This document shows, piece after piece, positions 16,308 through 26,858 of a stretch of 64,000 bases of DNA (positions within the stretch are counted from its first letter, which is position 1; each line of letters opens with the position of its first letter). The notes under the pieces are model-generated. The model was not told the origin of the DNA. It made no database searches and was given only the letters and a program-made list of their open reading frames with translations. This DNA comes from Amycolatopsis thailandensis. Its GTDB lineage: Bacteria; Actinomycetota; Actinomycetes; Mycobacteriales; Pseudonocardiaceae. The stretch spans positions 1-64,000 of the forward strand of contig NZ_NMQT01000075.1 in assembly GCF_002234405.1 (NCBI RefSeq), in the 5' to 3' direction. A program made the translations under genes and the position numbers.

Positions 16308-16334
16308 GGGACCCCTTCCAATCAGTGGAACTCT

Positions 16335-16342
16335 TGTATACA
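16335..16342. promoter_or_regulatory. Possible GntR operator
   Basis: The palindrome TGTATACA lies in the 103-base divergent region between the nitrilase and GntR genes, with a related GGATAC nine bases further on. FCD-type GntR proteins bind short dyads of this kind, but the exact site is a guess. Confidence 0.35.
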
Positions 16343-16410
16343 TGATGGATACTTGGCTGGTCCAGGTGTAGTGTCTGCCGCGGAAAGTAACGGCATAGAG
16401 GGGGAACGAG

Positions 16411-17070
16411 ATGACTGTGACCGCCGAAGGGGGCGGCCCGGCGCGCGAGCGGGTCTACACGTGGCTGCGCGACGGCATCATCTCGGGCGAACTGGAAGGC
16501 GGCCGCTTCCTCGACGAAATGTGGGTCTCCGGCGTCGTCGGTGTCTCCCGGACACCGGTGCGCGAGGCGTTCCACCGCTTGGCCGCCGAACGGTTCATCA
16601 GTCTCTTGCCACGCAAGGGCGCGCAGGTGCGCACGGTCACCTCGCGGGAACTGGAAGAGGTCTACCAGAGCAGGCGGCTGATCGAAGGCCACGCGATCGC
16701 GACGCTCTGCGCGAACAAGGCGGGCGCGCCCGCCGAAATGACGGAACTGATCGACGGGATGGTGCGCTCCGGCGCCGAACGCGACTGGTTCGCGGTGTCG
16801 GGGCTGGACCGCCGATTCCATCGCGCGATCGTGAACGCCGCGGGCAACACCGTGCTGACCGAGTTGTACGACACGCTCCGTTCGCGGCAGCAGCGGGTCA
16901 CGGTCCGTGCGCTGGAGGCACGCCCTGAGCGGCTGACGGTGATCAACGACGAACACCGGGCCTTGGTCGCCGCCCTGAACGACCATGACGTGAAAGAGGC
17001 GTCACGGTTGCTGGAGCAGCATCTGCGCCCGGTGTCCGAAGTGATGTCGGTGCTGCCTCAGGAAGGCTGA
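16411..17070 (+). CDS. GntR family regulator, FCD subfamily
   Basis: The protein has 219 residues. The N-terminal winged helix includes RVYTWLRDGIISGELEGG and VSRTPVREAFHRLAAE. The all-helical FCD domain follows (DRRFHRAIVNAAGN, EHRALVAALN), where metal and carboxylate ligands usually bind. AGAGGGGG precedes the ATG. It is divergent from the nitrilase gene and overlaps the opposing deiminase gene by 13 bases at its 3' end, so it probably controls one or both. Confidence 0.9.
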   Translation: MTVTAEGGGPARERVYTWLRDGIISGELEGGRFLDEMWVSGVVGVSRTPVREAFHRLAAERFISLLPRKGAQVRTVTSRELEEVYQSRRLIEGHAIATLCANKAGAPAEMTELIDGMVRSGAERDWFAVSGLDRRFHRAIVNAAGNTVLTELYDTLRSRQQRVTVRALEARPERLTVINDEHRALVAALNDHDVKEASRLLEQHLRPVSEVMSVLPQEG

Positions 17071-18221
17071 CCCGGCTGGTCGTGCGTCGAGCAGTGGATC
17101 CCGCCGCCGCCCGAGGCGATGGTCGAGATCTTCACCGGCACGATCTCCCGCCCGGGGAACTGGTCTCGCAGGACCTGCTGCGCGCGCTCGTCCGCCTCCG
17201 CGTCGCCGAACTTCGGCACGAAGACCGACTTGTTCGCGACGTAGAAGTTGGCGTACGAGATCACGCTGTCCTCGCCATAGCCTTCGACCTTGTCCGGATC
17301 CGGCTGGACGAGGTCGATCACCTTGAAGGGCTTGCCATCGGCGTCGGTGGCGCTCGCGAGTACCGACCTCGCCTGATCGGCCGCGCGGGACCATGAGTCG
17401 GGCGGGGTGCCGGGTGCCGCCTTGTCCAGGAGGACGACGCCGGGCGCGGTGAACCGGGCCAGGCAGTCGACGTGGGCGTCGGTGATGTCCTCGCCGCGGA
17501 CGCCCGCGAACCAGATGACCTTCCGGACGCCGAGGACCTTCTTCAGTTCGTCTTCGATCTCCTGGCGGCTCTTGCCCTTGTTGCGGTTGTCGTTGACAAG
17601 TGAGCTTTCGGTGACCATCAGCGTGCCCGCGCCGTCGGTCTCGAACGAGCCGCCCTCGGCGGTGATCCAGGTTTCGGTGCGGGCCAGGCCGTACTTGCCC
17701 AGCACGGAGCGCGCGACGGCGTTGTCCTTATCGTGCGGGTTCTGTTTGCCGCCCCAGCCGTTGAAGTTGAAGTCGACACCCCCGACCTTGCCCGCCTCCT
17801 CGACGAACACCGGCACGGTGTCCCGCGCCCAGAGGTCGTCGACCGGGATCGAGACGACCTCGACGGTGTCGCCGCACGCCTGCTGAGCGGCATCGGCGTG
17901 CTCGGGCCGGGCGAGGAGCACCACCGGTTCGAAGGCGGCGATCGCCTTGGCCAGCCCTGCGATCTCCTCGCGGACGGCGGGCAGGTCTTCCGCCCAGATG
18001 GACTTCGACGCCGGCCAGGACAGGTAGGTGCGCGCGTGGCTTTCCCACTCGGCGCCCAGCCTGCGAACCCCCGCCGCGGCGGGCTCCGGTGAACCGGTCT
18101 CCGGAGCGGGCGCCGAGGAGCTTCCTTCCGGTTCGGAACACGCCGCGGTTCCGACGGCGACGGCGCCGACCGCGGTCAGGGCACGTAGAACCGTGCGGCG
18201 GGGCAGGGACGAATCGAACAC
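17058..18221 (-). CDS. Exported agmatine deiminase/peptidylarginine deiminase family protein
   Basis: The protein has 387 residues. The N-terminus PRRTVLRALTAVGAVAVG is a Tat-like signal ending near Cys28, possibly a lipoprotein, though the lipobox is weak. The guanidino-group-modifying fold is supported by LWARDTVPVF, AEGGSFETDG, AHVDCLARF and a C-terminal GGGGIHCSTHDQP with the catalytic Cys. Family enzymes turn agmatine into N-carbamoylputrescine plus ammonia. Export is unusual for such an enzyme. The start is GTG 18221 with AAGGAG upstream. It could instead act on peptidylarginine. Confidence 0.85.
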   Translation of the reverse strand: MFDSSLPRRTVLRALTAVGAVAVGTAACSEPEGSSSAPAPETGSPEPAAAGVRRLGAEWESHARTYLSWPASKSIWAEDLPAVREEIAGLAKAIAAFEPVVLLARPEHADAAQQACGDTVEVVSIPVDDLWARDTVPVFVEEAGKVGGVDFNFNGWGGKQNPHDKDNAVARSVLGKYGLARTETWITAEGGSFETDGAGTLMVTESSLVNDNRNKGKSRQEIEDELKKVLGVRKVIWFAGVRGEDITDAHVDCLARFTAPGVVLLDKAAPGTPPDSWSRAADQARSVLASATDADGKPFKVIDLVQPDPDKVEGYGEDSVISYANFYVANKSVFVPKFGDAEADERAQQVLRDQFPGREIVPVKISTIASGGGGIHCSTHDQPGQPS

Positions 18222-18260
18222 TGTGCACTCCTTGGCTGGACCGGTGAGGACACGATAGCA

Positions 18261-18284
18261 TCCTGACTGAAAATTCAGTCAGGA
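18261..18284. promoter_or_regulatory. Perfect 24-bp TetR-type operator
   Basis: Arms 18261-18271 and 18274-18284 are perfect 11-bp reverse complements separated by AA. It is centred between the divergent deiminase (start 18221) and TetR (start 18308) genes, so the TetR protein probably controls both directions. Confidence 0.7.
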
Positions 18285-18307
18285 CGAGACCGCTAGGGTG
18301 AACACCC

Positions 18308-18874
18308 GTGTTCGAACGTCAGCAGAAGATCTTGGAAGCGGCCGTGCGGGTGATCGCGCGCAGCGGGGTGCGGGGCCTGCGGGTGGAGAAGATCGCGGCC
18401 GAGGCCGGGATCTCGACGTCGCTGATCTACTACCACTTCACCAACCGTGCCGGGCTGCTCGGCAAGACGCTGGAGTTCGTCAGCGATCGCGCCGCCGCCT
18501 ACACCGAAGAGGCCGCGGCCGAGGCGGCGGATCCCCGCGCCGAACTGGAGCTCATGTTGTTCGGGGAGCTTCAGGACTCCCAGGCGGTGCGGGAGAACAG
18601 CACGGCCTGGGGCGAGCTACGGGCCAGTGCCGTCTTCGCCCCCGAACTGCGCGAACCGCTGGCGGAGTCGACACGGGTCTGGGTGGACGAGGTCGCCGAC
18701 ACGATCCGGCGCGTCGGCGGCGACGGCGTCAAGGCGGAGGACGCCGCCGAACGGCTCACCAGCCTGGTCGAAGGACTCAGTGAGCGGTGGCTTTCTGGTT
18801 CGATGGACCTGGACCGGGCGCGGGACCTGCTGCGGGGCGCGATCGCGCTGGAACTGGACAGAGTGGGGGACTGA
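18308..18874 (+). CDS. TetR family regulator
   Basis: The protein has 188 residues starting at GTG. The HTH (AGISTSLIYYHFTNRAGLLG, about 39-58) is typical of the family, and the C-terminal ligand domain is all-helical. A perfect dyad operator lies 24 bases upstream, shared with the divergent deiminase gene. The next gene begins directly after its stop codon, so the two are co-transcribed. Confidence 0.9.
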   Translation: MFERQQKILEAAVRVIARSGVRGLRVEKIAAEAGISTSLIYYHFTNRAGLLGKTLEFVSDRAAAYTEEAAAEAADPRAELELMLFGELQDSQAVRENSTAWGELRASAVFAPELREPLAESTRVWVDEVADTIRRVGGDGVKAEDAAERLTSLVEGLSERWLSGSMDLDRARDLLRGAIALELDRVGD

Positions 18875-19201
18875 ATGGGGCTCGAAAAGATCGTCGGCAC
18901 GATGCGGGACAACCTGACCGTCCGGCGGGTCTACGGCGAGCCCGTCGAGAAGGACGGCGTGGTGCTGATCCCGGCCGCGAGCATCATCGGCGGCGGAGGC
19001 GGCGGGCACGGCACCGAACAAGGCAAAGAAGGCGAGGGCGGCGGGTTCATGCTCGCCGCGCGGCCTGTCGGCGCGTACGTCCTCAAGGGCGGCGAGGTGC
19101 GCTGGGTGCCCGCGACGGACCGGACCTTCCTCGGCCTGGTCTTCGCCATCATGGTCGCGACGATCCACAAGGCCAGGCGTCGAGCTCAGGTTCGTCCCTG
19201 A
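18875..19201 (+). CDS. YtfJ/GerW-like small protein
   Basis: The protein has 108 residues. The sequence VVLIPAASIIGGGGGGHG followed by a second glycine-rich stretch and FMLAARPVGAYVLKGGEVRW matches the YtfJ family, known from Bacillus spores but also common in non-sporulating actinobacteria. The C-terminus has one short hydrophobic segment. It starts on the base after the TetR stop and its end overlaps the opposing TetR gene by 16 bases. Its function in actinobacteria is unknown. Confidence 0.75.
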   Translation: MGLEKIVGTMRDNLTVRRVYGEPVEKDGVVLIPAASIIGGGGGGHGTEQGKEGEGGGFMLAARPVGAYVLKGGEVRWVPATDRTFLGLVFAIMVATIHKARRRAQVRP

Positions 19202-19860
19202 GCGGTGATCCCGGTCAGGATGAGATCGATCCCGGTGAGGAACTGCTCCCGGTCGTCGTGCTCGCGCACCTGATCGGCGATGGACTTCAAGAACGGGAAC
19301 TCGGCGGGATCGAGTTCCTCCCATGCGCTCGCCGCGGCGCGAAGGTATTCGGCGCGGTCCGTGCCGCCGCTCCGGAGCACCCGGGCGTTCGCGGCGTTCT
19401 GGCCCGCGGCGCCGAAGATGTAGTGCGCGAGCGCCGAGGTCGCGGTGAACCAGGTGGCTTCGGGGACGCCCAGCGCGCTGACCCGGCGTCCGATGCTGTC
19501 GAAGATCCGCGGCGTCACCGAGCTCCAGGGGCTGCGGGAAAGCTGGACGGCGAGCTGAGCGGAAAGCCACGGATGCCGGTCGATCGCTTCGAACAGGCCG
19601 ATTCCGAGGGCGCGGATCTCTTCCCAGGGTGAGCCCGTGGTCGCGACGGTCAAAGCGTCACCGATGACGGACGCCGTCGCGGCGGCGAGCAGTTCGCCCT
19701 TGTTCGGCACGTGCCAGTAGATCGCCCCGGGGCCGGTGGCGAGGCGTTCGGTCAGCGTCCGGAAGGTCAGCCCGCGCTCGCCGTCCGCGTCGAGCAGTTC
19801 GACGGCGGCCTCGACGATGCGCTCGCGGGAGAGCGCGTCCGCGCGGGTCCGTTGTGCCAT
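19186..19860 (-). CDS. TetR family regulator
   Basis: The protein has 224 residues. ALSRERIVEAAVELLDADGE and GPGAIYWHVPNKGELL form the N-terminal HTH. The C-terminal domain is of the tetracyclin-repressor-like type with many Trp and His residues. It is convergent with the YtfJ-like gene and divergent from the LigD-polymerase gene with 61 bases between. No dyad stands out in that short space. Confidence 0.88.
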   Translation of the reverse strand: MAQRTRADALSRERIVEAAVELLDADGERGLTFRTLTERLATGPGAIYWHVPNKGELLAAATASVIGDALTVATTGSPWEEIRALGIGLFEAIDRHPWLSAQLAVQLSRSPWSSVTPRIFDSIGRRVSALGVPEATWFTATSALAHYIFGAAGQNAANARVLRSGGTDRAEYLRAAASAWEELDPAEFPFLKSIADQVREHDDREQFLTGIDLILTGITAQGRT

Positions 19861-19921
19861 GCCGTCATCCTGGCAGGAGCGAGCGGACGCGGATCGGCCG
19901 CTTTCGGGATAGCTTGCCTGT

Positions 19922-20860
19922 ATGGCGAAAAGCTCGGCGGTGGAGATCGAGGTCGGCGACCGGACGGTGCGCCTCTCGAGCCCGGATCGCGTCTACTTCC
20001 CGGCGCGGGGTGAGACCAAGCTCGATCTCGTCCGGTACTACCTCGCGGTCGGCGACGGGATCGTGCGGGCGCTGCGGGAGCGGCCGTGCATGCTGCACCG
20101 GTTCCCGTCCGGGGTGTCGGGGGACAAGGTCCACCAGAAACGGGTCCCGAACGGGGCCCCGGACTGGCTCCAGACCGTCCGCGTCGACTTCCCCTCCGGC
20201 AGGCACGCCTACGAGCTGTGCGTCACGCATCCCGCCGACGTGATCTGGGCGGTGCAGATGTCGACCGTCGAGTTCCACCCTTGGAACTCCCGTCGCGCGG
20301 ACACCGAACGCCCCGACGAGTGGCGGATCGACCTCGACCCGATGCCGGACTGCCCGTTCTCGACCGTGCGGAAGGTCGCCCACACCGTCCGCGAGATCCT
20401 GGACGAACTCGGCATCACCGGCTGGCCGAAGACCTCCGGCGGGCACGGCCTGCACGTCTACGTCCGGATCGAGCCGCGGTGGGGTTTCCAGGAGGTCCGC
20501 CGGGCGGCGCTCGCCTTCGCGCGCGAGGTCGAACGCCGGCTGCCCGACGAGGTCACCACCACCTGGTGGCGCAAGGATCGTGACCCGTCGAAACTTTTCG
20601 TCGACTACAACCAGAACGCTCGCGACCACACGATCGCGAGTGCGTACTCGGTGCGCGGCGTGCCCGAAGCCGTCGTCTCGACGCCGATCAGGTGGGACGA
20701 GATCGACGACGTCGAACCGCGTGAGTTCACCATCGCCACCGTGCCCGCGCGCTTCGCCGAACTCGGCGACCTGCACGCGGGCATCGACGACACGGCCTAC
20801 TCGCTCGACACCTTGCTGGAATGGGCCGACCGGGACGGCCTCGAAACCGAAGGCGAGTGA
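19922..20860 (+). CDS. Stand-alone LigD-type DNA polymerase/primase domain
   Basis: The protein has 312 residues and is an archaeo-eukaryotic-primase-fold polymerase like the polymerase module of LigD in bacterial non-homologous end joining. The catalytic acidic pair is Asp137/Asp139 (RIDLDP), with SGGHGLHVYVRI and Asp228 (KLFVDYN) as the other core motifs. No ligase or nuclease module is attached and no Ku gene is present in the window. It could act with ligase elsewhere, or in base-excision gap filling as described for stand-alone mycobacterial homologues. Confidence 0.9.
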   Translation: MAKSSAVEIEVGDRTVRLSSPDRVYFPARGETKLDLVRYYLAVGDGIVRALRERPCMLHRFPSGVSGDKVHQKRVPNGAPDWLQTVRVDFPSGRHAYELCVTHPADVIWAVQMSTVEFHPWNSRRADTERPDEWRIDLDPMPDCPFSTVRKVAHTVREILDELGITGWPKTSGGHGLHVYVRIEPRWGFQEVRRAALAFAREVERRLPDEVTTTWWRKDRDPSKLFVDYNQNARDHTIASAYSVRGVPEAVVSTPIRWDEIDDVEPREFTIATVPARFAELGDLHAGIDDTAYSLDTLLEWADRDGLETEGE

Positions 20861-20871
20861 CGTCCCCCTTC

Positions 20872-20894
20872 GCATTCAGAGGACTAATTGCGGG
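20872..20894 (+). repeat. CAGAGGACTAA repeat, copy 2
   Basis: GCATTCAGAGGACTAATTGC plus GGG lies 11 bases after the stop of the polymerase gene. It is the second of three copies in the window. Confidence 0.6.
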
Positions 20895-20923
20895 AGTGGT
20901 GCTCAGCCTCGCGCAGACCCGCA

Positions 20924-20978
20924 GTACATGATGGCCTCCTTCCTTGCGTCTAGCGCAAGGAAGGAGGCCATCATGTAC
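20924..20978. repeat. Perfect 25-bp inverted repeat
   Basis: Arms 20924-20948 and 20954-20978 pair without mismatch around TCTAG; one further A-T pair extends it. It lies in the gene-free block 20861-21621. Confidence 0.75.
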
Positions 20979-21108
20979 TTTCGCGGTCCGGTGGTGACGG
21001 CTGAGGTTCCTGGGGCACTTGTGATTCACGGCCGGCCGGCCCGCCACCCGGACCGCAATCAGGTGACTAATCGCAGGGGACGTGCAGGGAAGCGCTAGGC
21101 GAAGGGGA

Positions 21109-21163
21109 CGTTGCGAAAGCCACTTTCGCAACGTTGAAGGTTGCGAAAGTGGCTTTCGCAACG
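21109..21163. repeat. Double-fold palindrome (CCA/TGG type)
   Basis: Arms 21109-21132 and 21140-21163 form a perfect 24-bp stem. Each arm is itself a 9-bp hairpin: TTGCGAAAG-CCA-CTTTCGCAA and TTGCGAAAG-TGG-CTTTCGCAA. Two complementary three-base loops therefore alternate with one long stem. Confidence 0.75.
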
Positions 21164-21255
21164 CTGTGGGGTGCCGGAAAGCGTCGGTACAGGTGGTCGT
21201 GAGCGGCAAATAGGGTTATTGAGGGGTAAGGCAAAGGTGTCCCGTCGGGTGCCAA

Positions 21256-21310
21256 GTCCGTGAAGGCCTCCTTGAGGGACCCAGGGTCCCTCAAGGAGGC
21301 CTTCACGGAC
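21256..21310. repeat. Perfect 27-bp inverted repeat (GTCCGTGAAGG class)
   Basis: Arms 21256-21282 and 21284-21310 are perfect complements with a single loop base. The relative at 63954 runs off the window end. Confidence 0.8.
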
Positions 21311-21330
21311 CTGACGCCCGACGGTGACGA

Positions 21331-21387
21331 CCGAGGCGAAGGGGACTTTCCTCGCATCGCATGAGCGGAAAGTCCCCTTCGCCTCGG
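21331..21387. repeat. Inverted repeat (GAAGGGGACTTTCC class)
   Basis: Arms 21331-21351 and 21367-21387 pair over 21 bp. The relative at 63882-63924 keeps the stem centre but has a changed outer part. Confidence 0.75.
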
Positions 21388-21421
21388 GGCGTGCGGTCGT
21401 AATGGGCGACGGAGGCCCGGA

Positions 21422-21480
21422 GGTGTCGCGAGGGCCACTTTCAGGACACCTGATGTCCCGAAAGCGGCTTTCGCGACACC
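21422..21480. repeat. Imperfect palindrome (GTCGCGA class)
   Basis: The outer stem GTGTCGCGA/TCGCGACAC and inner GGACA/TGTCC are intact, but the CCACTTTC/GAAAGCGG part carries mismatches, so this copy is decaying relative to 5436 and 63786. Confidence 0.65.
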
Positions 21481-21586
21481 CGAGGCCGACGTACGGACGA
21501 GCGACACAACACGCCACATTTGCCTTACCCTCAATAACCCGAATCGCCACTCACGACCAGCCCGACCCAAGACCGCCCCGCCTCCC

Positions 21587-21609
21587 GCATCCAGAGGACT
21601 AAACGCGGG
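21587..21609 (+). repeat. CAGAGGACTAA repeat, copy 3
   Basis: GCATCCAGAGGACTAAACGC plus GGG stands 13 bases from the 3' end of the opposing UvrA-like gene. With copy 2 it brackets the whole palindrome block. Confidence 0.6.
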
Positions 21610-21621
21610 GCTTGCCGGGGG

Positions 21622-24006
<2,385 letters not shown>

Positions 24007-24125
24007 CGTGTCTCCATCCTGATCCGGCCGCGTGTACGGTCCGTCAGCCTTTCCGGGCTCGATCTAACCAGCTTCGAGCCGTTTTTCCTCGTCGTTCGCG
24101 TGGTGCGCCCGCGATGGTGATCACG

Positions 24126-24692
24126 CTAAGCGAAGCCGGGCCGCCGTCGCTTCTCGATTCCTGACCGGACAGCGCCTAAAGCAGGGTGGCGAGCAGCTTC
24201 TCGCCTTCGGGCCACGGACCGTGGGTACCGGTGAGGTTGCCCGACGGGGCCGATGTCGGCGAACTCGGCGCCCCAGATCCCGGCGAAGGACCGCGCGCGG
24301 GCCGGGGTCATCCAGCGGTCGTTCGCGCTGGCGGCCACGACGGCGGGGAAAGGGAGGGTGAGGCGGGGGATCGGGGCGAATCCGGCCAACGCGGGCTCCG
24401 GGTTCTCTTCGACGTCGGCGGGTGTCACGAACAACGCGCCGCGCACGGGCCGGTCCCCACCGCCCGCGAGCCAGTGCAGCACGGTCAGGCAGCCGAGGCT
24501 GTGCGCGACGAGAACGGGTGGCGCGGTGGTCTCCACGAGCGCCTCGTCCAGGTTGGCGACCCAGTCTTCGCGGACGGGCTCGTCCCAGTCGTCCTGTGCG
24601 AAGCGCTTGGAACCCGGGTACCGGTCGCACCACACGGACTGCCAGTCCCCGGGCTCGGGACCGAACCACCCGTCGACGAAGAGCAAAGTCAT
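24126..24692 (-). pseudogene. RBBP9/YdeN-like serine hydrolase with a C-terminal frameshift
   Basis: The first ~150 residues form a good RBBP9-family hydrolase (LFVDGWFGPEPGDWQSVW, nucleophile AHSLG, ASANDRWMTP). After DIGPVG the open frame turns into Arg-rich sequence ending at 24126. Shifting by one base in the CCC run at 24240-24242 restores the expected family ending GNLTGTHGPWPEGEKLLATLL with a stop at 24176. So one base appears to have been inserted, either a real mutation or a sequence error. The catalytic His normally sits in the lost part (the restored frame has THG). A real lesion would probably inactivate it. Confidence 0.75.
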
Positions 24693-24704
24693 GGTGACCA
24701 GTAT

Positions 24705-25208
24705 TCAGACGCTCCAGCCCTCGCTCTTGGTCGCCTTCAGGTAGTCCTCGACCGGCGGCCCGACCGGCCTGCCCTCGTACTGGGTCGACAGCACCACCGA
24801 CGACCTGATCTCGCCGTGTTTGCCCAGCCGTTCGAAGAGGCCTTCGAGGTGTTCGAGCGACACCGCCCGCACCTTCAGCATGGTGCAGCGGTCTCCGCTG
24901 AGCCGGTGCAGCTCGACCACCTCCGGATAATCCTCCGACTTGCTGGTGCGCAGCAGGCAGCTGCCGAGCGAGCAGCGCATCTCGACGAACGCCTGCAGGT
25001 CGTACCCGGCCCGGCGCGCGTCGACCTGGGCGCGATACCCGGTGATGACGCCCGCCTCCTCCAGCCGCCGGACCCGTTCGGCGACCGCCGGCGCGGAGAG
25101 GTTCACGCGGCGGCTCAGCTCCTTGAAGGAGAGCCGCCCGTCGCTCTGGAGCGTTTCGAGGAGCCGCCAGTCGAGGTCGTCCAGCGCTCTTTCCGATCGT
25201 AAGGTCAT
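24705..25208 (-). CDS. Lrp/AsnC family regulator
   Basis: The protein has 167 residues. The N-terminal HTH is LDDLDWRLLETLQSDGRLSF through LSAPAVAERVRRLEEAGVI, followed by a RAM ligand-binding domain with SGDRCTMLKVRAVSLEHLE. The start at 25208 removes a Gly/Arg-rich upstream stretch. It is divergent from an MFS exporter gene with 93 bases between, the usual layout for amino-acid-responsive control of an exporter. Confidence 0.9.
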   Translation of the reverse strand: MTLRSERALDDLDWRLLETLQSDGRLSFKELSRRVNLSAPAVAERVRRLEEAGVITGYRAQVDARRAGYDLQAFVEMRCSLGSCLLRTSKSEDYPEVVELHRLSGDRCTMLKVRAVSLEHLEGLFERLGKHGEIRSSVVLSTQYEGRPVGPPVEDYLKATKSEGWSV

Positions 25209-25301
25209 CGAGCCCGGATTCCTTTCATAATGGGCCTCGCACCCCCGCGAGGCCTTCGCCAGCCTATTCGCCGGAGCGGCCGGAATCCCTAGGTTTGAAT
25301 C

Positions 25302-26486
25302 ATGAAACCGATGTTCGCGCTCTTCATGGGCGTCGCCTGTCTCAGCACCGCGGTCGTCGGCCTGTCCACCACGGCGGCGCTGATCGTGGTCGAGCACGCC
25401 GGTGCCGCGTGGAGCGGGCTGCCGAACGCCGTGCTGGTACTCGGTTCCGCAGTGGGTTCGCTGTCGTCGGGCGCGCTGGCCGCCCGCTACGGCAGGCGGC
25501 TCGTCCTGGCGCTGATGTACGGGGCGGCGGTGGCGGGCGCGCTGATCTCGTTCGCGGGCGTGCTCGGCGGATCCGTGCTCGCGTTGGTGGCGGGGATGCC
25601 GCTGATCGGTTTCGGCAACAGCGGGGCGCAGCTGTCGCGATACACGGCCGCCGACCTGGCGCCCGAGCACCGCAAGGGTTTCGCACTGTCCACAATGGTC
25701 TGGGCGGGGACCGTCGGCGCGGTCGCCGGGCCCGCCCTGATCGCGCCCGCCGCGGCCCGGGCGGAAGCCGCCGAGTTACCCGCCCTGTCCGGCCCGATCG
25801 CGGCGGGCGCGGTCGTCGTGGCCATCGCCGTGGTCGCCGTCGTCACTCTGCCGCGAAATCTCGCCGCCCCGGCGGAGCGGGCGCCGAGGCGGGAACGGAT
25901 GTCCGTGCGGAACCCGGTGATCCTCGGGCCGCTCGTGGCGATGGTCGGCGCGCAACTGGCCATGGTGGCGGTGATGACGATGACCCCGGTACAGCTGCAC
26001 GAGCACGGCCAGGGGCTCGACGTCGTCGGCTGGGTGCTGAGCGCCCATCTGATCGGGATGTTCGCGCTGGCGCCGTTGTCCGGCTGGATCACCGACCGCT
26101 GGGGCGGCCGCGCGACCATCTTCGGCGGCATCGGCACCCTCACCGTCGCGGCGGTCACCGCGATCGGCGCGCCCGATTCGCATCACGTGGGAATCCCGGT
26201 CGCGATGTTCCTGCTGGGCTACGGCTGGAACCTGGTGTTCGTCGGCGGTAGCGGCATGCTCAGCCGCGATCTCCCGCCCGCTCCGCGAGCGAGGGCGCAG
26301 GGCACTGTCGACGCCTTCGTCTGGGGGACCTCCGCGGCGGCGAGCCTGCTCGCCGGGCAGTTGTTCGGCCTCGGCGGATACGTCTTGGTCGCCGTCGCGG
26401 GTGGCCTGTGCGCCCTCGCCCCGCTCGCGGTGATCGGCCGCCGGGCAGGGGTGGCCGAACCCGTTGAAAAAGCCGGGCTCCGCTGA
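25302..26486 (+). CDS. MFS transporter
   Basis: The protein has 394 residues with about twelve hydrophobic segments. The loop 2-3 motif is ARYGRR (about 61-66) and a matching DRWGGR occurs in the second half. Overall it resembles small drug or metabolite exporters of the major facilitator superfamily. The first ATG (25302) is used; another is three codons in. It is divergent from the Lrp-type regulator, which is its likely controller. Confidence 0.85.
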   Translation: MKPMFALFMGVACLSTAVVGLSTTAALIVVEHAGAAWSGLPNAVLVLGSAVGSLSSGALAARYGRRLVLALMYGAAVAGALISFAGVLGGSVLALVAGMPLIGFGNSGAQLSRYTAADLAPEHRKGFALSTMVWAGTVGAVAGPALIAPAAARAEAAELPALSGPIAAGAVVVAIAVVAVVTLPRNLAAPAERAPRRERMSVRNPVILGPLVAMVGAQLAMVAVMTMTPVQLHEHGQGLDVVGWVLSAHLIGMFALAPLSGWITDRWGGRATIFGGIGTLTVAAVTAIGAPDSHHVGIPVAMFLLGYGWNLVFVGGSGMLSRDLPPAPRARAQGTVDAFVWGTSAAASLLAGQLFGLGGYVLVAVAGGLCALAPLAVIGRRAGVAEPVEKAGLR

Positions 26487-26624
26487 TCTGCGAAACCCGG
26501 GTCGTGCCGTCATACTGCTTCACTCCGACACGAACGAACCCGTGATGACACAGATCACGTCGGTGACCGATTCGGAGGGTCTTAGGGTGAAAGCAGACAA
26601 GGTGCGAAAGATCGGGGGTGCACG

Positions 26625-26813
26625 ATGAGCGAGTTCGCGGTGAATCTGCGGGACCGGGTACGGCAGGCGAGGGAAGACGTCCGGATCGCCAGGCGGGACT
26701 CGGACGACGATCGTGCCTCGGCCGTCGGCGCCGATCTGGCGAACCTGGAGCGGCTGGCCGCCGAGCACGGCGTGGACCTGCCGGAGCAGGCCTCGGACGA
26801 CGCCCGGGCGTGA
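26625..26813 (+). CDS. Small charged protein of unknown function
   Basis: The protein has 62 residues, mainly helical and rich in Asp, Arg and Ala, with no recognised domain. It probably forms an amphipathic helical pair. GGGGG lies upstream of the ATG at 26625 and the codon use is normal for the region. The dyad CGTGAT-N7-ATCACG at 26541-26559 lies in its upstream region. It stands alone before the polyamine operon, and no function can be assigned. Confidence 0.6.
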   Translation: MSEFAVNLRDRVRQAREDVRIARRDSDDDRASAVGADLANLERLAAEHGVDLPEQASDDARA

Positions 26814-26858
26814 CCCCGGGTTCCGTGCCGGTGATCGGCCTTTGACACCCTGGGGCGT

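Larger units (their letters stand above)
21194..21559. repeat. MITE-like composite: inverted ends around three palindromes
   Basis: The two ends are inverted copies: both read TGGTCGTGAG-C/T-GGC then GGGTTATTGAGGG and TAAGGCAAA. Inside lie three palindromes (21256-21310, 21331-21387, 21422-21480). Read on the minus strand, the order right end, GTCGCGA class, GAAGGGGACTTTCC class, GTCCGTGAAGG class is the same as in 63700-64000 on the plus strand. The spacers can also be aligned, so the whole unit is a repeated element. Confidence 0.7.

Noticed and set aside
26541..26559. CGTGAT-N7-ATCACG as a CRP site
   Set aside because: The half-site spacing does not fit the CRP consensus (GTGA-N6-TCAC). 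It may be an operator, but no regulator can be named.
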